Position numbers and translations under genes: made by a program. From the NCBI GenBank assembly GCA_027422505.1, contig JAPQWV010000017.1, positions 18,539,501-18,603,500 on the forward strand: a DNA stretch of 64,000 bases. Direction: 5' to 3'. Positions within the stretch are counted from its first letter, which is position 1; every line of letters begins with the position of its first letter. This document shows, in pieces, positions 32,152 through 43,440 of this stretch. The DNA is from Craterostigma plantagineum (lineage: Eukaryota; Streptophyta; Magnoliopsida; Lamiales; Linderniaceae). The notes beneath the pieces are model-generated. The model was not told the DNA's origin. It saw only the letters and a program-made list of their open reading frames with translations, and made no database searches.

Positions 32152-35100
32152 ATGACGAATTTGGCGAGCATTGAGTTTGTTGCACTCGATATCACTTGCC
32201 GACATTATCTATCTTGGCCACTAGATACCGAAATTCGTTTGAAAGTGAAAGGTCATACCATCAAACCAACCAATGCGACATCCGAGCAGGACAATGCGAA
32301 GGCAATGCTTTTTCTTCGCCACCACGTTCATGAAAGTTTGAAAATTGAAAACTTAACAGTGAAAGACCCGAAAGACTTGTGGAAAAACTTGGAAGATCGA
32401 TATAATTACTTAAAAACTATTCTTCTCCCAAATGCAAGGTATGAATGGGTAAATTTACGCTTACAAGATTTTAAATAGGTAAGCGAATATAATTCTGTTG
32501 TTTATAGAATTACTTCTACACTGAAATTATGTGGAGAAACCATTACCGATGCAATTATGTTGGAGAAATCGTTCACCGCATTTCATCCGTCAAATATTAT
32601 TCTACAACAGCAATATCAGGAGAGAAAATTTGAAAAGTATCTTATTTATTGTTTACTGTTGGCTCATCAAAACAATGGGTTGCTGATGAAAAATCATGAA
32701 TCCTGACCCACCGGTACTGCTGCACTCCCTGAAGCGAATGCAGTCAATGTTAATAATGATAACAGTGAAGGTAATGGCCGTGGACGTGGTCATGGTGGAC
32801 ATCGCGGTCGTGGACGCGGCCGTGGCCAAGGTCGTGGCCGTGGCCGAAGTTATGTGGTGGTGGTTATCATTATTTTCGTGGTGGTTATCATAATTATCGT
32901 GGCGGTCATCAAAATCTTTCCCAGAAGTAGAAAGTTTATGACAGTAAAATGAAAAGAAACAAACTGAACAAAAAGGGAATGATGAACAATGATATCGATG
33001 CGGTGGTCCGGGCCATTGGTTCCGCACTTGCCGTACGCTCGATACCTTGTTGAGTTGTATCAAGAATCAAAGGGCAAAGGAAAGAAAATCTAAACCAACT
33101 TTGTTCAGGGTACAATTGCTTCAACTTCTGGTGTTAATGATGAAGATATTAATTTCGATGCCGACAATTTTCTGCTCCTCAATGAAGAAATTTAACCTGC
33201 TATCATTTTATAAATTGCTTTATTATTATGTCCTTTGATGTGTATCATTTGAATGTTATCGTTATGTTTGCTATGATTATTATTTGGACGATATTCATGT
33301 GTTTGCTATGTATCGCTTGTTTTCAATAATATGTATTAATGATAATTATATGTTTGTTTATAAAGGATTTTATTTGATACACACGAGCATGCGCAATGAA
33401 GAATTATGTCCTGCAGACTGTTCAACGACTAATACAATTCTGAAAAATAAGAAATATTTCGAGTATTTTGATATGAAAGAAACCATTGTGATAACTATAT
33501 CAGGTAGCACAAATATAATTGAAGGTTCCGGAAGAGCTAATATATTATTGCCCAGAGAAACAATGCTGATTGTTGAAAATGCTCTATATTCCCCTAAGTC
33601 TCAAAGAAATTTATTAAGCTTTAAAGCGATTCGAAATAACGGATATCATTTTGAGACTGCACAAAAGGGAGATTTTGATATTTGCACATTACAAAAGTGA
33701 TTTCGAATGAAAAAAGAATCAAAGAAATATTATCGTCTTTTGACTATTGGCTGTTCTACACATATCTCAGAACAATTGAATCATATGCTATCCAAAAGTT
33801 TACCAATGACAGTACATTTAATGTTTGGCATGACCGTTTGAGCAATCCCGGTACTTTTATGATGCGAAAAATAATTGAAAATTTGCGCGGACATTTATTG
33901 AGGAACCCGAAGATTCTTCAATCTAATGAATAAGCATGTATTGCTTGCTCTATAGGGAAGTTAATTATTCAACCATCACAAATGAAAGTAAAGACTGAAT
34001 CTATTGCATTTTTAGAGCATATACATGGCGATATTTGTGTGTCGATACTTCCATCATGTGGACCATTTAAATATTTCATGATATTCATTGATGCATCAAG
34101 TAAATGGTCCCATGTATGTTTATTATCTACGAGAAATGTGGCATTTACGAGATTATTTGCTCAGCTAATTATATTAAGAGCACATTTTCCAGATTATCCG
34201 ATAAAGAAAATACGCATTGATAATGCTGGTGAATTTACTTCCAAGGCATTTAATGATCATTGTATGTCTACCGGTATCGATGTCGAGCATCATGTGCCTC
34301 ATGTCCATACGCAAAACGGTCTTGATGAATCATTGATTAAACGTCTGCAATTAATTGCAAAGCCATTATTGATGAAGTCGAAAGTTCCATCGTCTTGTTG
34401 GGGACATGCTATATTACATGCAGCAGCACTAATACGCATTATGCTAACATTTATCATGATATCTCCCCGTTGCAAATGGTTTATGGTCAAGAACCAGATA
34501 TTTCCCATCTAAGAATTTTTGGATGTGCGGTATATGTTCCAATTGCGCCACTACAACGCACAAAGATGGGACCTCAAAGGAGGTTGGGAATATATGTCGA
34601 ATTTGAATCTCCATCAATTATAAAATATTTAGAACCGTTAACTAGAGATCGGTTCACGGTCAGATTTGTCGACTGTCACTTCGATGAAACAAATTTTCCG
34701 ACATTAGGCGAGAAAAGAAACAGTTGGAAAGAAATATTAGTTGGAATGAATTATCGCTAAATCATTATGATTCTCGAACGAAAGAATGTGAATTACAAGT
34801 TCAAAAGATAATTCATTTACAAAGTTTCGCGAACCAATTGCCAGACTTTTTTGCTGATCCAAAAAGAGTGATAAAGTCACATATGACAGCTGTTAATGCT
34901 CCTGCAAAAATTTAGATTCCTGTAGAACAAATATGGAATAGTATCGAACCTAAACCACAACTGAAGCGTGGTAGGCCCTCAGGTTCCAAAAATAAAAATC
35001 CTCGGAAAAGAAAAGGAGCAAATAATAAGAATGGTCCAATCGAGGATTTAGCGACTAGAGAAGAGTCGATAGGCATAAATGATAATAGAATGAAAGACAG

Positions 35101-36830
35101 GTACCTGAAGAAATTGAAAATAATGATAATGAAGTGATCTCGATCAATTACGCCCAAAATATAGTAAGATGGAACCGAGATTAAGTCAACGTTGACGATA
35201 AATTCTCATTTAACGTAGAGCTACAGGAAATGAATGAGATTAATGAGAATAACGATCATGAGCAAAGGTCTGTAATGCAGACAAAGAAATGATTGGCCAA
35301 ATGGAAAGATGCAATCGGTGCTGAATTAAGATCACTTGAGAAACAAAAAGTTTTCGGACATGTGGTCTATATACCAGAGAATATAAAGCCGGTTGGATAC
35401 AAATGGGTCTTTATTAGAAAGATAAATGAAATGGGCGAAATTGTGAGATACAAAGCTCGGCTTGTTGCACAAAGTTTTTCGCAAAGACCTAGTATTGATT
35501 ATGAGGAGACATATTCTCATGTGGTGGATGCAACAACTTTTCGTTATATAATAAGTCTCGCAATACGTGAAAAACTCGATATGCGTCTAATGGATGTTGT
35601 CACTGCCTATTTATATGAACCTTCCTGACGGATTTCAGTTGCCTGAAATTCAGGGTCCCGTGATGAGTACTCAATTAAACTAAACAAATCGCTTTATGCG
35701 TATGTGGTATAATCGCCTAAGTTAATATTTATAGAAAGAGGGATACAAAAATGATCAAATTTGCCCTTGTACATTTATGAGAAGATGTGGAAATAATTTT
35801 GTCGTCATAGCAGTATATGTTGATGATATCAATATAATTGGAACTCTTTAAGAGTTATCAAGGGCCGTTAATTGTTTGAAAATGGTGCTCGAAATGAAAG
35901 ATCTCGGAAAGACAAAATTTATCTCGGCCTGCAGATTGAATATTTGAAGAATGGAATAATTGTATGTTAAGAAACATACACGAAAAAGGTATTAAAAAGT
36001 TTTCATGGATAAAGCTCATCTGTTGGATACTCCGATGATTGTTCGATCTCTAGACGTGAATAAAGATCCGTTCAGACCCCGAGAAAATGATGAAGAATTT
36101 CTTGATCCTGAAGTACCATATCTTAGTGTCATAGGAGCACCAATGTATCTTACGAGTCATACGCGACCTGATATAGCGTTTCCTGTAAATTTATTGGTGA
36201 GATATAGTTCGTCACCAACTCGTAGACATTGGAGCGGTGTTAAACGAAACTTTCGATACCTTAAAGGAACAACTGATTTGAGATTCTTCTATTCAAATGA
36301 GTTTAGATCAGACCTAATCGGATATGCAGATGCTGGTTTTCTATCCGACCCACATAATGTTCGATCGCAAACGGGTTACCTATTTACATATGGTGGAACT
36401 GCTATTTCTTGGCGGTCAGTTAAACAACCGCCACTTCATCTAATCATACGGAAATTTTAGCGATTCACGAAGCTAGCAGAGAGTGCGTTTGGTTGCGATT
36501 GATAATCCAGCATATACGACAAACTTGTGGGTTATTATCGGAAAGTTACCTCCGACGATCTTATATGAAGACAATGTCGCATGTATTGCTTAGTTAAAGG
36601 AAGGTTACATCAAAGATGATAGAACCAAACATATATCGCCTAAATTTTTTTATACGCACGACCTTCAGAAGACCGCGAAATTGACATACAACAAGTTCGA
36701 TCAAGTGACAACCTCACGGATCTATTCACCAAAGCGCTACCTCCAAGATTATTCGAAAGACTTGTTGATTTAATTGGACTCCGAAGGCTCAAAGATCTTG
36801 AGTAATGTTTACATCAGGGGGAGACAATAT
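32152..36830 (+). pseudogene. Copia gag-pol polyprotein, heavily decayed
   Basis: Gag from the ATG at 32152 (FVALDITCRHYLSWPLD, DLWKNLEDRYN) is stopped at 32476. An RGRG-rich stretch (about 32775-32850) precedes a zinc knuckle near 33000 in which the first Cys codon is a TGA stop (YRCGGPGHWFRTC remains). The protease site is altered to DCSTTNTI (about 33418). The integrase core follows (HGDICVSI, IRIDNAGEFTS, about 34025-34260), then RT (GYKWVFIRKINEMGEI, KARLVAQ, about 35395-35470; YVDDI at about 35815) and RNase H (YADAGFLSDP, about 36320; DLFTKALPP at about 36717). Many stops and frameshifts. Much older than the Copia at 21970. Confidence 0.88.
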
Positions 36831-37047
36831 ATGTTGCTCTTTTTCACTTCATTAGGTTTTTATCCCACTGGGTTTTCCTAGTAAGGTTTTTAACAAGGCA
36901 GCTAATATAGTCATATGAAAATATTTTTGTAATGGGCATCCAAGGGGGAGTATTATATCATCCTACTGTGTTTTTTCTAGTAAGGTTTTTCACGAGACAG
37001 TTATATCATCATACAGTGGTTCAAATATATGTACATCTAAGGGGAAG

Positions 37048-37178
37048 TATTATAAATATTATATACTTGTGCATGTCCATTAAGATATTTTTGCCTATAA
37101 ATAGGCATGTTCATTGTATCGTATGAAGTTGAAGTGAAATAAAAATCCTATAGTTCTTATTATCTTTATTTTATAACA
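37048..37178 (+). repeat. 3' LTR of the old Copia element
   Basis: Begins directly after AAGGGGAAG. Followed by AAAACAAAATAACCATC, which closely resembles the sequence just before the 5' LTR (about 31450), a flank similarity longer than a normal target duplication. Confidence 0.78.
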
Positions 37179-37599
37179 AAAACAAAATAACCATCAAAAT
37201 TTATTATTTGACAATACAAAACTAATTTATATAGAGATACATTACAACATAAATATTTGTCCCCACTAAACGGTTCCTTCAAAAGTTGAAAGTTGCAGCA
37301 ATAAATTCCAAGCGTCAAATTGTTTGTATCTACAGTCTGCATCAAATAATTGGAAAAAGAAAGCCTAGCCTAACATTAGAAGAATCTCAAAAGAGCACCA
37401 TACATTTCGAGCGACCGCGCGCCATCGCAGCATTTTAGCAGATAAATTAGAACCCTTCAGTGCAAAGACCAACTTTTCCACTTGACTACAAATATCAAAT
37501 CACGTTAACATAAAAAATCAAGTAAAAATAGTGAACCCCTACGACACAAACAAAAAAAAAGAACAGATACCGACTGTTTTAACACAATCATTAATGCTG
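37179..37599. other. Intergenic DNA upstream of the retroposed sequence
   Basis: AT-rich and unassigned; no gene or paired repeat seen except the Copia flank similarity at its left end. Confidence 0.4.
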
Positions 37600-37612
37600 A
37601 ATCTCTTGTATA

Positions 37613-38393
37613 AACCATAATTTCCCTTTTTGATATTTTTCTCTCTATAGGGTTCCTCTCCTCTCATTTCTCCACTCCGCGCATTCAAGACAAAAAAAAA
37701 AAAAAATCCTCCATTAATGGAGGTGGGGGAGCCATTCTTCTCCGGTTTTTCTTTGTTTTTTTCCTGTTTTTGCTCTTTTTCTTTTGTTTTTTAAAAAAAA
37801 AAAAATCCTGTGGATGTCGTCTCCATTTCCCGCCTCCATCTGCGCCGCCGGGCCGTGGCCGCGCGACCACCTTTCCTGCCGGTGCCGCTGCTGCGCACCT
37901 CCACCTCTTCAGCAGGGACCACTGCAGCGCCACCTCCGCCTCCTTCGCCGGGCCTACTGCCGCGCCACCTCCACCTCATCCGCCGGGCCTACTGCCGCAC
38001 CACCACCATCTCGCCACCCGCCCTCGTCTCTCCCGACTCTCGGGTCGGGAGCCATTTTCTCCCTTGTGGACCCATCAGTCCGATGAAGACAAAACTCAGA
38101 AGTCGACGGCCGAAGAAAGTGAAGAGTATCGTAGATTTAGCTTAATAACTTTTTCTGTAATAGGTTCTTTAGATCTAGGTCTTAGATAATGGGTTTTGTT
38201 TTCTGTCGGTTTTTTTGTTCCTTGTGGACCCTTTTCTCCCCATGTGAGAGTGTTTGTTCCCCTTGTGGGATTGTTTGGTGCTCCTTTGTGAGCCTTTGTT
38301 CTCCCGGTGGACGGTGTATCGGTGAGATCCATTGGGCTATTTAGTCCTGTATCATTTGTTATTAAATGCAAGCTATCGTTTCGAGAAAAAAAA
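37613..38393 (+). mobile_element. PolyA retroposed sequence (processed copy or LINE 3' end)
   Basis: A 13-bp direct repeat AATCTCTTGTATA flanks it (37600-37612 and 38394-38406) and the right side ends in a run of A, the hallmarks of target-primed retroposition. The insert starts with a pyrimidine-rich leader-like stretch, then a GC-rich Pro/Ala-coding-like region with three copies of a unit like GCCGGGCCTACTGCCGC (about 37910-38005), then a T/G-rich 3'-UTR-like tail. No reverse transcriptase and no protein I recognise. It lies about 250 bp upstream of the YSL start codon. Confidence 0.72.
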
Positions 38394-38651
38394 AATCTCT
38401 TGTATAGATTTGCGTAATTCCCATTTTTTCGCAGTACAAAGTGTCTCAAAAACGATTTCTGTACGACCCCATAAGCAGTAGTACAACATCACTTCTTTTA
38501 ACTCATCGTCTTCAAAGTTCAATTCCCATCTGCCAAAGTCCTCTGTTTTCTTTAAATGATTGCCCATTACAGCGTGTGCCCTGCGCACGCTTCATCGTTC
38601 TTCTAACATCATATATTACGATAAGTGAAAAGAAAAATAAACAGAAGAGAA

Positions 38652-41600
38652 ATGGGAACCAACGATGGCTTGAGGAGAGAGATAAGCCCCGCCGAAGAAG
38701 CAGGCGAGGACTGCGACGAAGAAGGAAATAGTGGGACGAAAACAGAGGATTTACAACAGAGCATACCTCCATGGATGCAGCAGATAACTCTCCGAGGAAT
38801 CGCCGCCAGCCTTGTGATAGGAACCATCTACAGCGTCGTAGTGATGAAGCTCAACCTCACGACTGGGCTCGTCCCTAACCTCAACGTCTCCGCCGCTTTG
38901 CTCGCCTTCGTCCTCATAAAGGCGTGGATGAAGCTCCCCCGCAAGGCCGGCGTCGTCTCCACCAAGCCTTTCACCAGGCAGGAAAACACCATCATTCAGA
39001 CGCCGTCGCCTGCTACAGCATATCCATCGGAGGTAAGGACGTTTTCTCTTCTCTTTTCTTTTTTTTTTATGGGCTGTGCTCTGTAAATGGATTATTGTTA
39101 CAGGTGGGTTTGGGTCTTACCTCCTCGGATTGAACAGAAAGACGTACGAACTCGCCGGAGGAGATGAGACGGATGGGAATTCGTCGGAGGGGATCAAAGA
39201 GCCTGGGCTTGATTGGATGATTGGGTTTCTCTTTGCCGTCACATTCGTGGGGTTATTGGCTTTGGTTCCTCTGGGGAAGGTGTGTGTGTGTGTGTGTAAT
39301 GAATGCTTTACATTATCAGGCGATTCTTGGGAAGTTATTACAGAGCTCTATTTTGCAGATAATGATCATAGATTACAAGCTAGCCTACCCAAGTGGGACT
39401 GCTACTGCTGTTCTTATCAATGGATTCCACACCTCAAAAGGAGATAAAATGGCCAAGTAAGCTTCTTTCTCTCGTAAGGCTTTGTTTGGTCTTGCGCGGA
39501 AAGCATGACAGAAAATTAAGTTACCGCATGGAACAGTGATACGTTACAATTCTCCCATTATATCTTCACGGATTTTCTTCTCGTTTTCATGGCTGAAATC
39601 CTCGTACCAAACGCAGCCTAAGAGGGTGTTTGGTATGCGAGATTTCGTGCGTAGAAAAATCGAATGAAAAGTAAGTTAGTGCACCGATCCGTTGTACGTT
39701 ACGCTTCGTACTATTCCACTTTTTTTCTTTCTTATCGAAATCAATATATCAAACGCAGCCTAAGAGTGCGTTTGACATGCAGCATTTGATGGGGATGGGG
39801 AAAGAAAAGAAAAAAGGCACGACACGCGAAGCATAACGACTTCAATGCATGCCTCTACACTTTTCCTTTTTTTTTTCTCCAACGAACTCCGGATACCAAA
39901 CGCACCCTAAGTGTTCGGGTTTCTCTGTGGGACTATTATTATTGCAGGAAGCAAGTCCGAGGTTCTTGAAGTCGCTCTCGCTAAGCTTCGTATGGAGCTT
40001 CTTCCAATGGTTCTACGCCGGAGGAGCGCAGTGCGGGTTCATCAACTTCCCTACGTTCGGGTTAAAGGCTTGGAAACAGACGTAAGATTCGATCCGTCAA
40101 TACAAGAAAAAGGAGCTCATCGAATTTTCTTGAATCGACGTGTTTTTTTTTTCTTTCTTTGCATGGAAGGTTTTACTTCGATTTCAGCATGACCTACGTC
40201 GGAGCCGGGATGATATGCTCTCACGTCGTTAACCTTTCGCTTCTCTTCGGCGCCGTTCTTTCTTGGGGTCTTATGTGGCCGTTGGTGAGCGAAAGGAAAG
40301 GAGATTGGTACCCTTCGGATGTTAAAGAAAGCAGCATGAAGAGTATAAATGGTTACAAGGTTATAATGTGTGTCTCGTCCTTTCTTGTAGTAATATTTAG
40401 GCTTGCTTGGCAATTAAATAATGTCGTTAAAATCGTCGTTCGCAAAATAAAACCGATTCGTTGTTCAATCATTTGATGAGGTGTCATTCTTTCTTTCTTA
40501 TTCAGAGTTCTGTAATCCCTGGAAGCAACTGCAGGTTTTCATATCTATAGCACTAATTCTTGGGGATGGACTCTACAATTTCGCAAAGATGCTGATGTTC
40601 ACCGCGAGAGGACCTTCAAGAAGAAACATTTAGTAACAGGTAATAATATTGTTGAGATTTTATATTGTTTTTTGTTTGATTAGAAAGAAAAAAAAGCATG
40701 TGGCCCTTTCGGGCTTGGCAGTTGGCACTATGAAATTGAGCAGTCAATCTAATCGTCAACTCGATGGTTAGAGATAAGGTTCTTATCTTATGTCAACTCA
40801 AAAAAAGAGAAGACACACCAATTTGCCATTTGCCCACCAAGAAATTCCACTGCGTCATGCTTAGGGTGTTTAAGTTCGTTTTACCGACCAAACCGATGAG
40901 AGAATTAAGTAAATAGTGTTGTTTTGAAAATCAAAGAACAAAACTAGTTAGAGTTTCCAAAACCATTACGAAACTATTCAAGTTTTTACTTTTTAACTAT
41001 TATTCTTTTCATTTGACACCACAAAACTTTTTGAAATTACAATTTTTTACAATTATTATTATAAGTTAATAAACAATTACTAATATATATTTAACCACAA
41101 TTTATTTTTAACTACAAAAAAATAACCTATATAGAATAAATTCTAACGTGAATAAAAGAAACAACTTTCCATTAAACTATATTATTATTATTATTATTAT
41201 TATTACTACTACTTTGACTTTAATATATGAAAAGTAATATTAATGCATAAATAAATAACAATAAAACAAAATAATAATCCTCAAATCAAAATATTCAAAT
41301 AATACTTGTCTAACAAATATTGATTTCTTATGAAGTTTCACAACTATTAACATTACCCTTGAACCTTTCTTGTAAGACTTTCGATCTATTTCATGTTAAT
41401 ATCATCCTATTCGATTACGTCCAATTTTTATCATTGACGTAAATAAGGATAGCGTACAAAATGAAAAACAGGCTTTCGTCAAGGCTCCTCTAATGAAAAC
41501 TCAAACTGGTAAGAATGTGTTGTCTCCATTATCTCAATTCTAAATCATTTGAAACACATTAACATGGATCAACTTTCAATTACTTGCAAACCTAAAGAAA

Positions 41601-43440
41601 ATAGAGCAATCCAACAACAACGACATTAAGAACGGCAACAACAAAAACAATAATAATAATATAATAATAATATACTTGCATTGCATGTGACGTGACATCT
41701 TGTATACTAATCACTTACCACGCAAATGAATGATATGTTTGACTAGCATGATTAACTCGAAAGGGACCATATGGTTTACCATGAGCAAGAACATTCGTTG
41801 TCCAAGTAACTATGAGATTGATTTTTATTTTTTTTGTTGATTTAATTGATTGATGAATACAATAGTAAAAGCATGTTTTTAAGAATAAATTATTGGTTCA
41901 TTTAATCATATGGGAATGTAGGTTGATTACATGTTAGTTAATTTTCTTTTTATTTATTTCTTAATTAATATATTTATATTAAAATGGTAGGGTGAAAATA
42001 TAATTAGTAACAACTTTTATGTTGGTTTAGGATAATAATAGTGAAAATTTGTAATTTTATGTATTTTTGAGGTGGAAATGAAAATAAAGAGAGTTAAAAT
42101 TCAAAAAGTTCATTAGTTTTGTAATAGTCTTGAAAACTCAACTAGTTTTGTAATTTGATTATCAAAATAACACTATTTACGTAATTCTCTCCCAAACCGA
42201 TCCGTTTCCTTTTTTTTATAATCGAAAAATTCCGTTGCTCTTCGGTCTCCTATTTTAAAATATATATTTATCTATATATAGATGATATATGTATTTATAA
42301 AATATAAATAATATTAATTTAGTGTTGATTTATTTTCTTCATTAAGAATTCAGTTTTCAGTCCGGTTAACCTACCCGAACTAAAAATATTTCAATGAAAC
42401 TAAAACCTACCTCGGTTCGGTAAATGGTTTGTAACAAATTTAGAATCAAAAATCTCAGCAATCAATCGCTTCAATTTTTAATTCTAAACAATTTTTTTTT
42501 TGCTAGACAACGATCACCAAAAGCACGAAACCCTAGACGACCTCCGAAGGAACGAAATATTCCTCCGCGACGGCATCCCACTATGGGTGGCATGCACTGG
42601 CTACCTCCTATTCTCGGCTATCTCCATCTTCGTAATCCCGCACATGTTCCCGCCCCTCAAGTGGTACTACGCCGCCGCGTACGCCGCCGCCCCCTCTCTC
42701 AGCTTCAGTAACGCCTACGGCGCGGGCCTCACCGACATGAACATGGCCTACAACTACGGAAAGGTGGCCCTCTTCGTCCTCGCAAGCACCTCGGGTCGGG
42801 CCGACGGAGTCGTTGCGGGCCTAGTCGGTTGCGGGCTCGTCAAGTCCATCGTCTCGGTCTCCTCCGACCTCATGCACGACTTCAAGACGGGCCACCTAAC
42901 AATGACCTCGGCCCGGTCCATGCTCCCGGCACAGGCAGTGGGGACCGCAATAGGCTGTGTGGTTGCCCCGCTTTCGTTCTTCCTTTTCTACAAGGCATTC
43001 AACGTCGGAAACCCTAACGGGGAGTACAAGGCGCCCTATGCGTTGATATACAGGAACATGGCCGTGCTGGGAATCGAGGGCTTTTCTTCGTTACCTCGCC
43101 ACTGCATGCAGATGTGCTTCGGCTTCTTCGGGTTCGCAGTGCTGGCGAACCTTGCGAGGGACCTGGGGCCCGCGGGGGTCGGGAAATGGGTCCCGATACC
43201 CATGGCGATGGCCGTGCCGTTCCTTGTCGGGGCATATTTGCGAGCGACATGTGCGTCGGGAGCCTCACGGTGTACGTGTGGCATCGGGTGGACGGGAGGA
43301 GGGCGGGATTGATGGTCCCTGTGGGGGCGTCGGGCTTGATATGCGGGGACGGGCTTTGGGTTTTGCCCTCGGCGATCCTCGCTCTGGCGAAGGTGGGCCC
43401 GCCTATTTGTATGAGCTTTTTGCCCGGTTTGAAGTCTTGA
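38652..43440 (+). pseudogene. YSL: Yellow Stripe-Like metal-nicotianamine transporter, frame-broken
   Basis: Family role: OPT-family plasma-membrane uptake of iron/copper/zinc-nicotianamine complexes. Seven exons are readable: 38652-39032, 39104-39279, 39359-39456, 39948-40081, 40170-40359, 40535-40639, 42507-43440, all with GT-AG introns. Motifs: PPWMQQITLRGIAASL and LNLTTGLVPNLNVSAALLAF (exon 1), GFGSYLLGLNRKTYE (2), [15 protein letters not shown] (3), [11 protein letters not shown] (4), FDFSMTYVGAGMICSH (5), ALILGDGLYNF (6), NAYGAGLTDMNMAYNYGKV and SSDLMHDFKTGH (7). They suit the YSL1/2/3 group. Four net -1 frame breaks occur near 39003, 39960, 40605 and 43230, and the MULE-type element 40898-42191 lies in intron 6. 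Either a recent pseudogene or local sequence errors; the intact neighbouring genes favour a pseudogene. Confidence 0.9.
40898..42191. mobile_element. Fold-back MULE-type element (copy 2) in YSL intron 6
   Basis: Ends GAGAGAATTAAGTAAATAGTG and CACTATTTACGTAATTCTCTC in inverted orientation, flanked by a perfect 10-bp duplication CCAAACCGAT (40888-40897, 42192-42201). Terminal inverted repeats run 250-300 bp and match the copy at 15240-17091. The middle (about 41200-41950) is unrelated AT-rich filler containing an ATT trinucleotide run at about 41180 and no ORF. Confidence 0.9.

Larger units (their letters stand above)
31491..37178 (+). mobile_element. Old Ty1/Copia retrotransposon with short LTRs
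   Basis: Short LTRs begin TATTATAAATATTATATAC (31491 and 37048) and end TTTATTTTATARCA. The 5' LTR is about 176 bp; the 3' copy is about 131 bp because of an internal deletion of some 42 bp. A possible primer-binding site TTATCAGCACGAG follows the 5' LTR (about 31669) and purine tracts AAGGGGGAGTAT and AAGGGGAAGTAT precede the 3' LTR. The flanks AAACC/AAAAC are only a near-match. Coding content is fragmented Copia gag-pol. Confidence 0.85.

Noticed and set aside
32653..33063. 136-codon minus-strand ORF
   Set aside because: Shadow of the RGRG and zinc-knuckle region of the Copia gag on the plus strand.
37685..38145. Overlapping Pro/Ala and Arg/Gly-rich ORFs on both strands
   Set aside because: They come from a GC-rich tandem repeat in the retroposed sequence; none has a domain.
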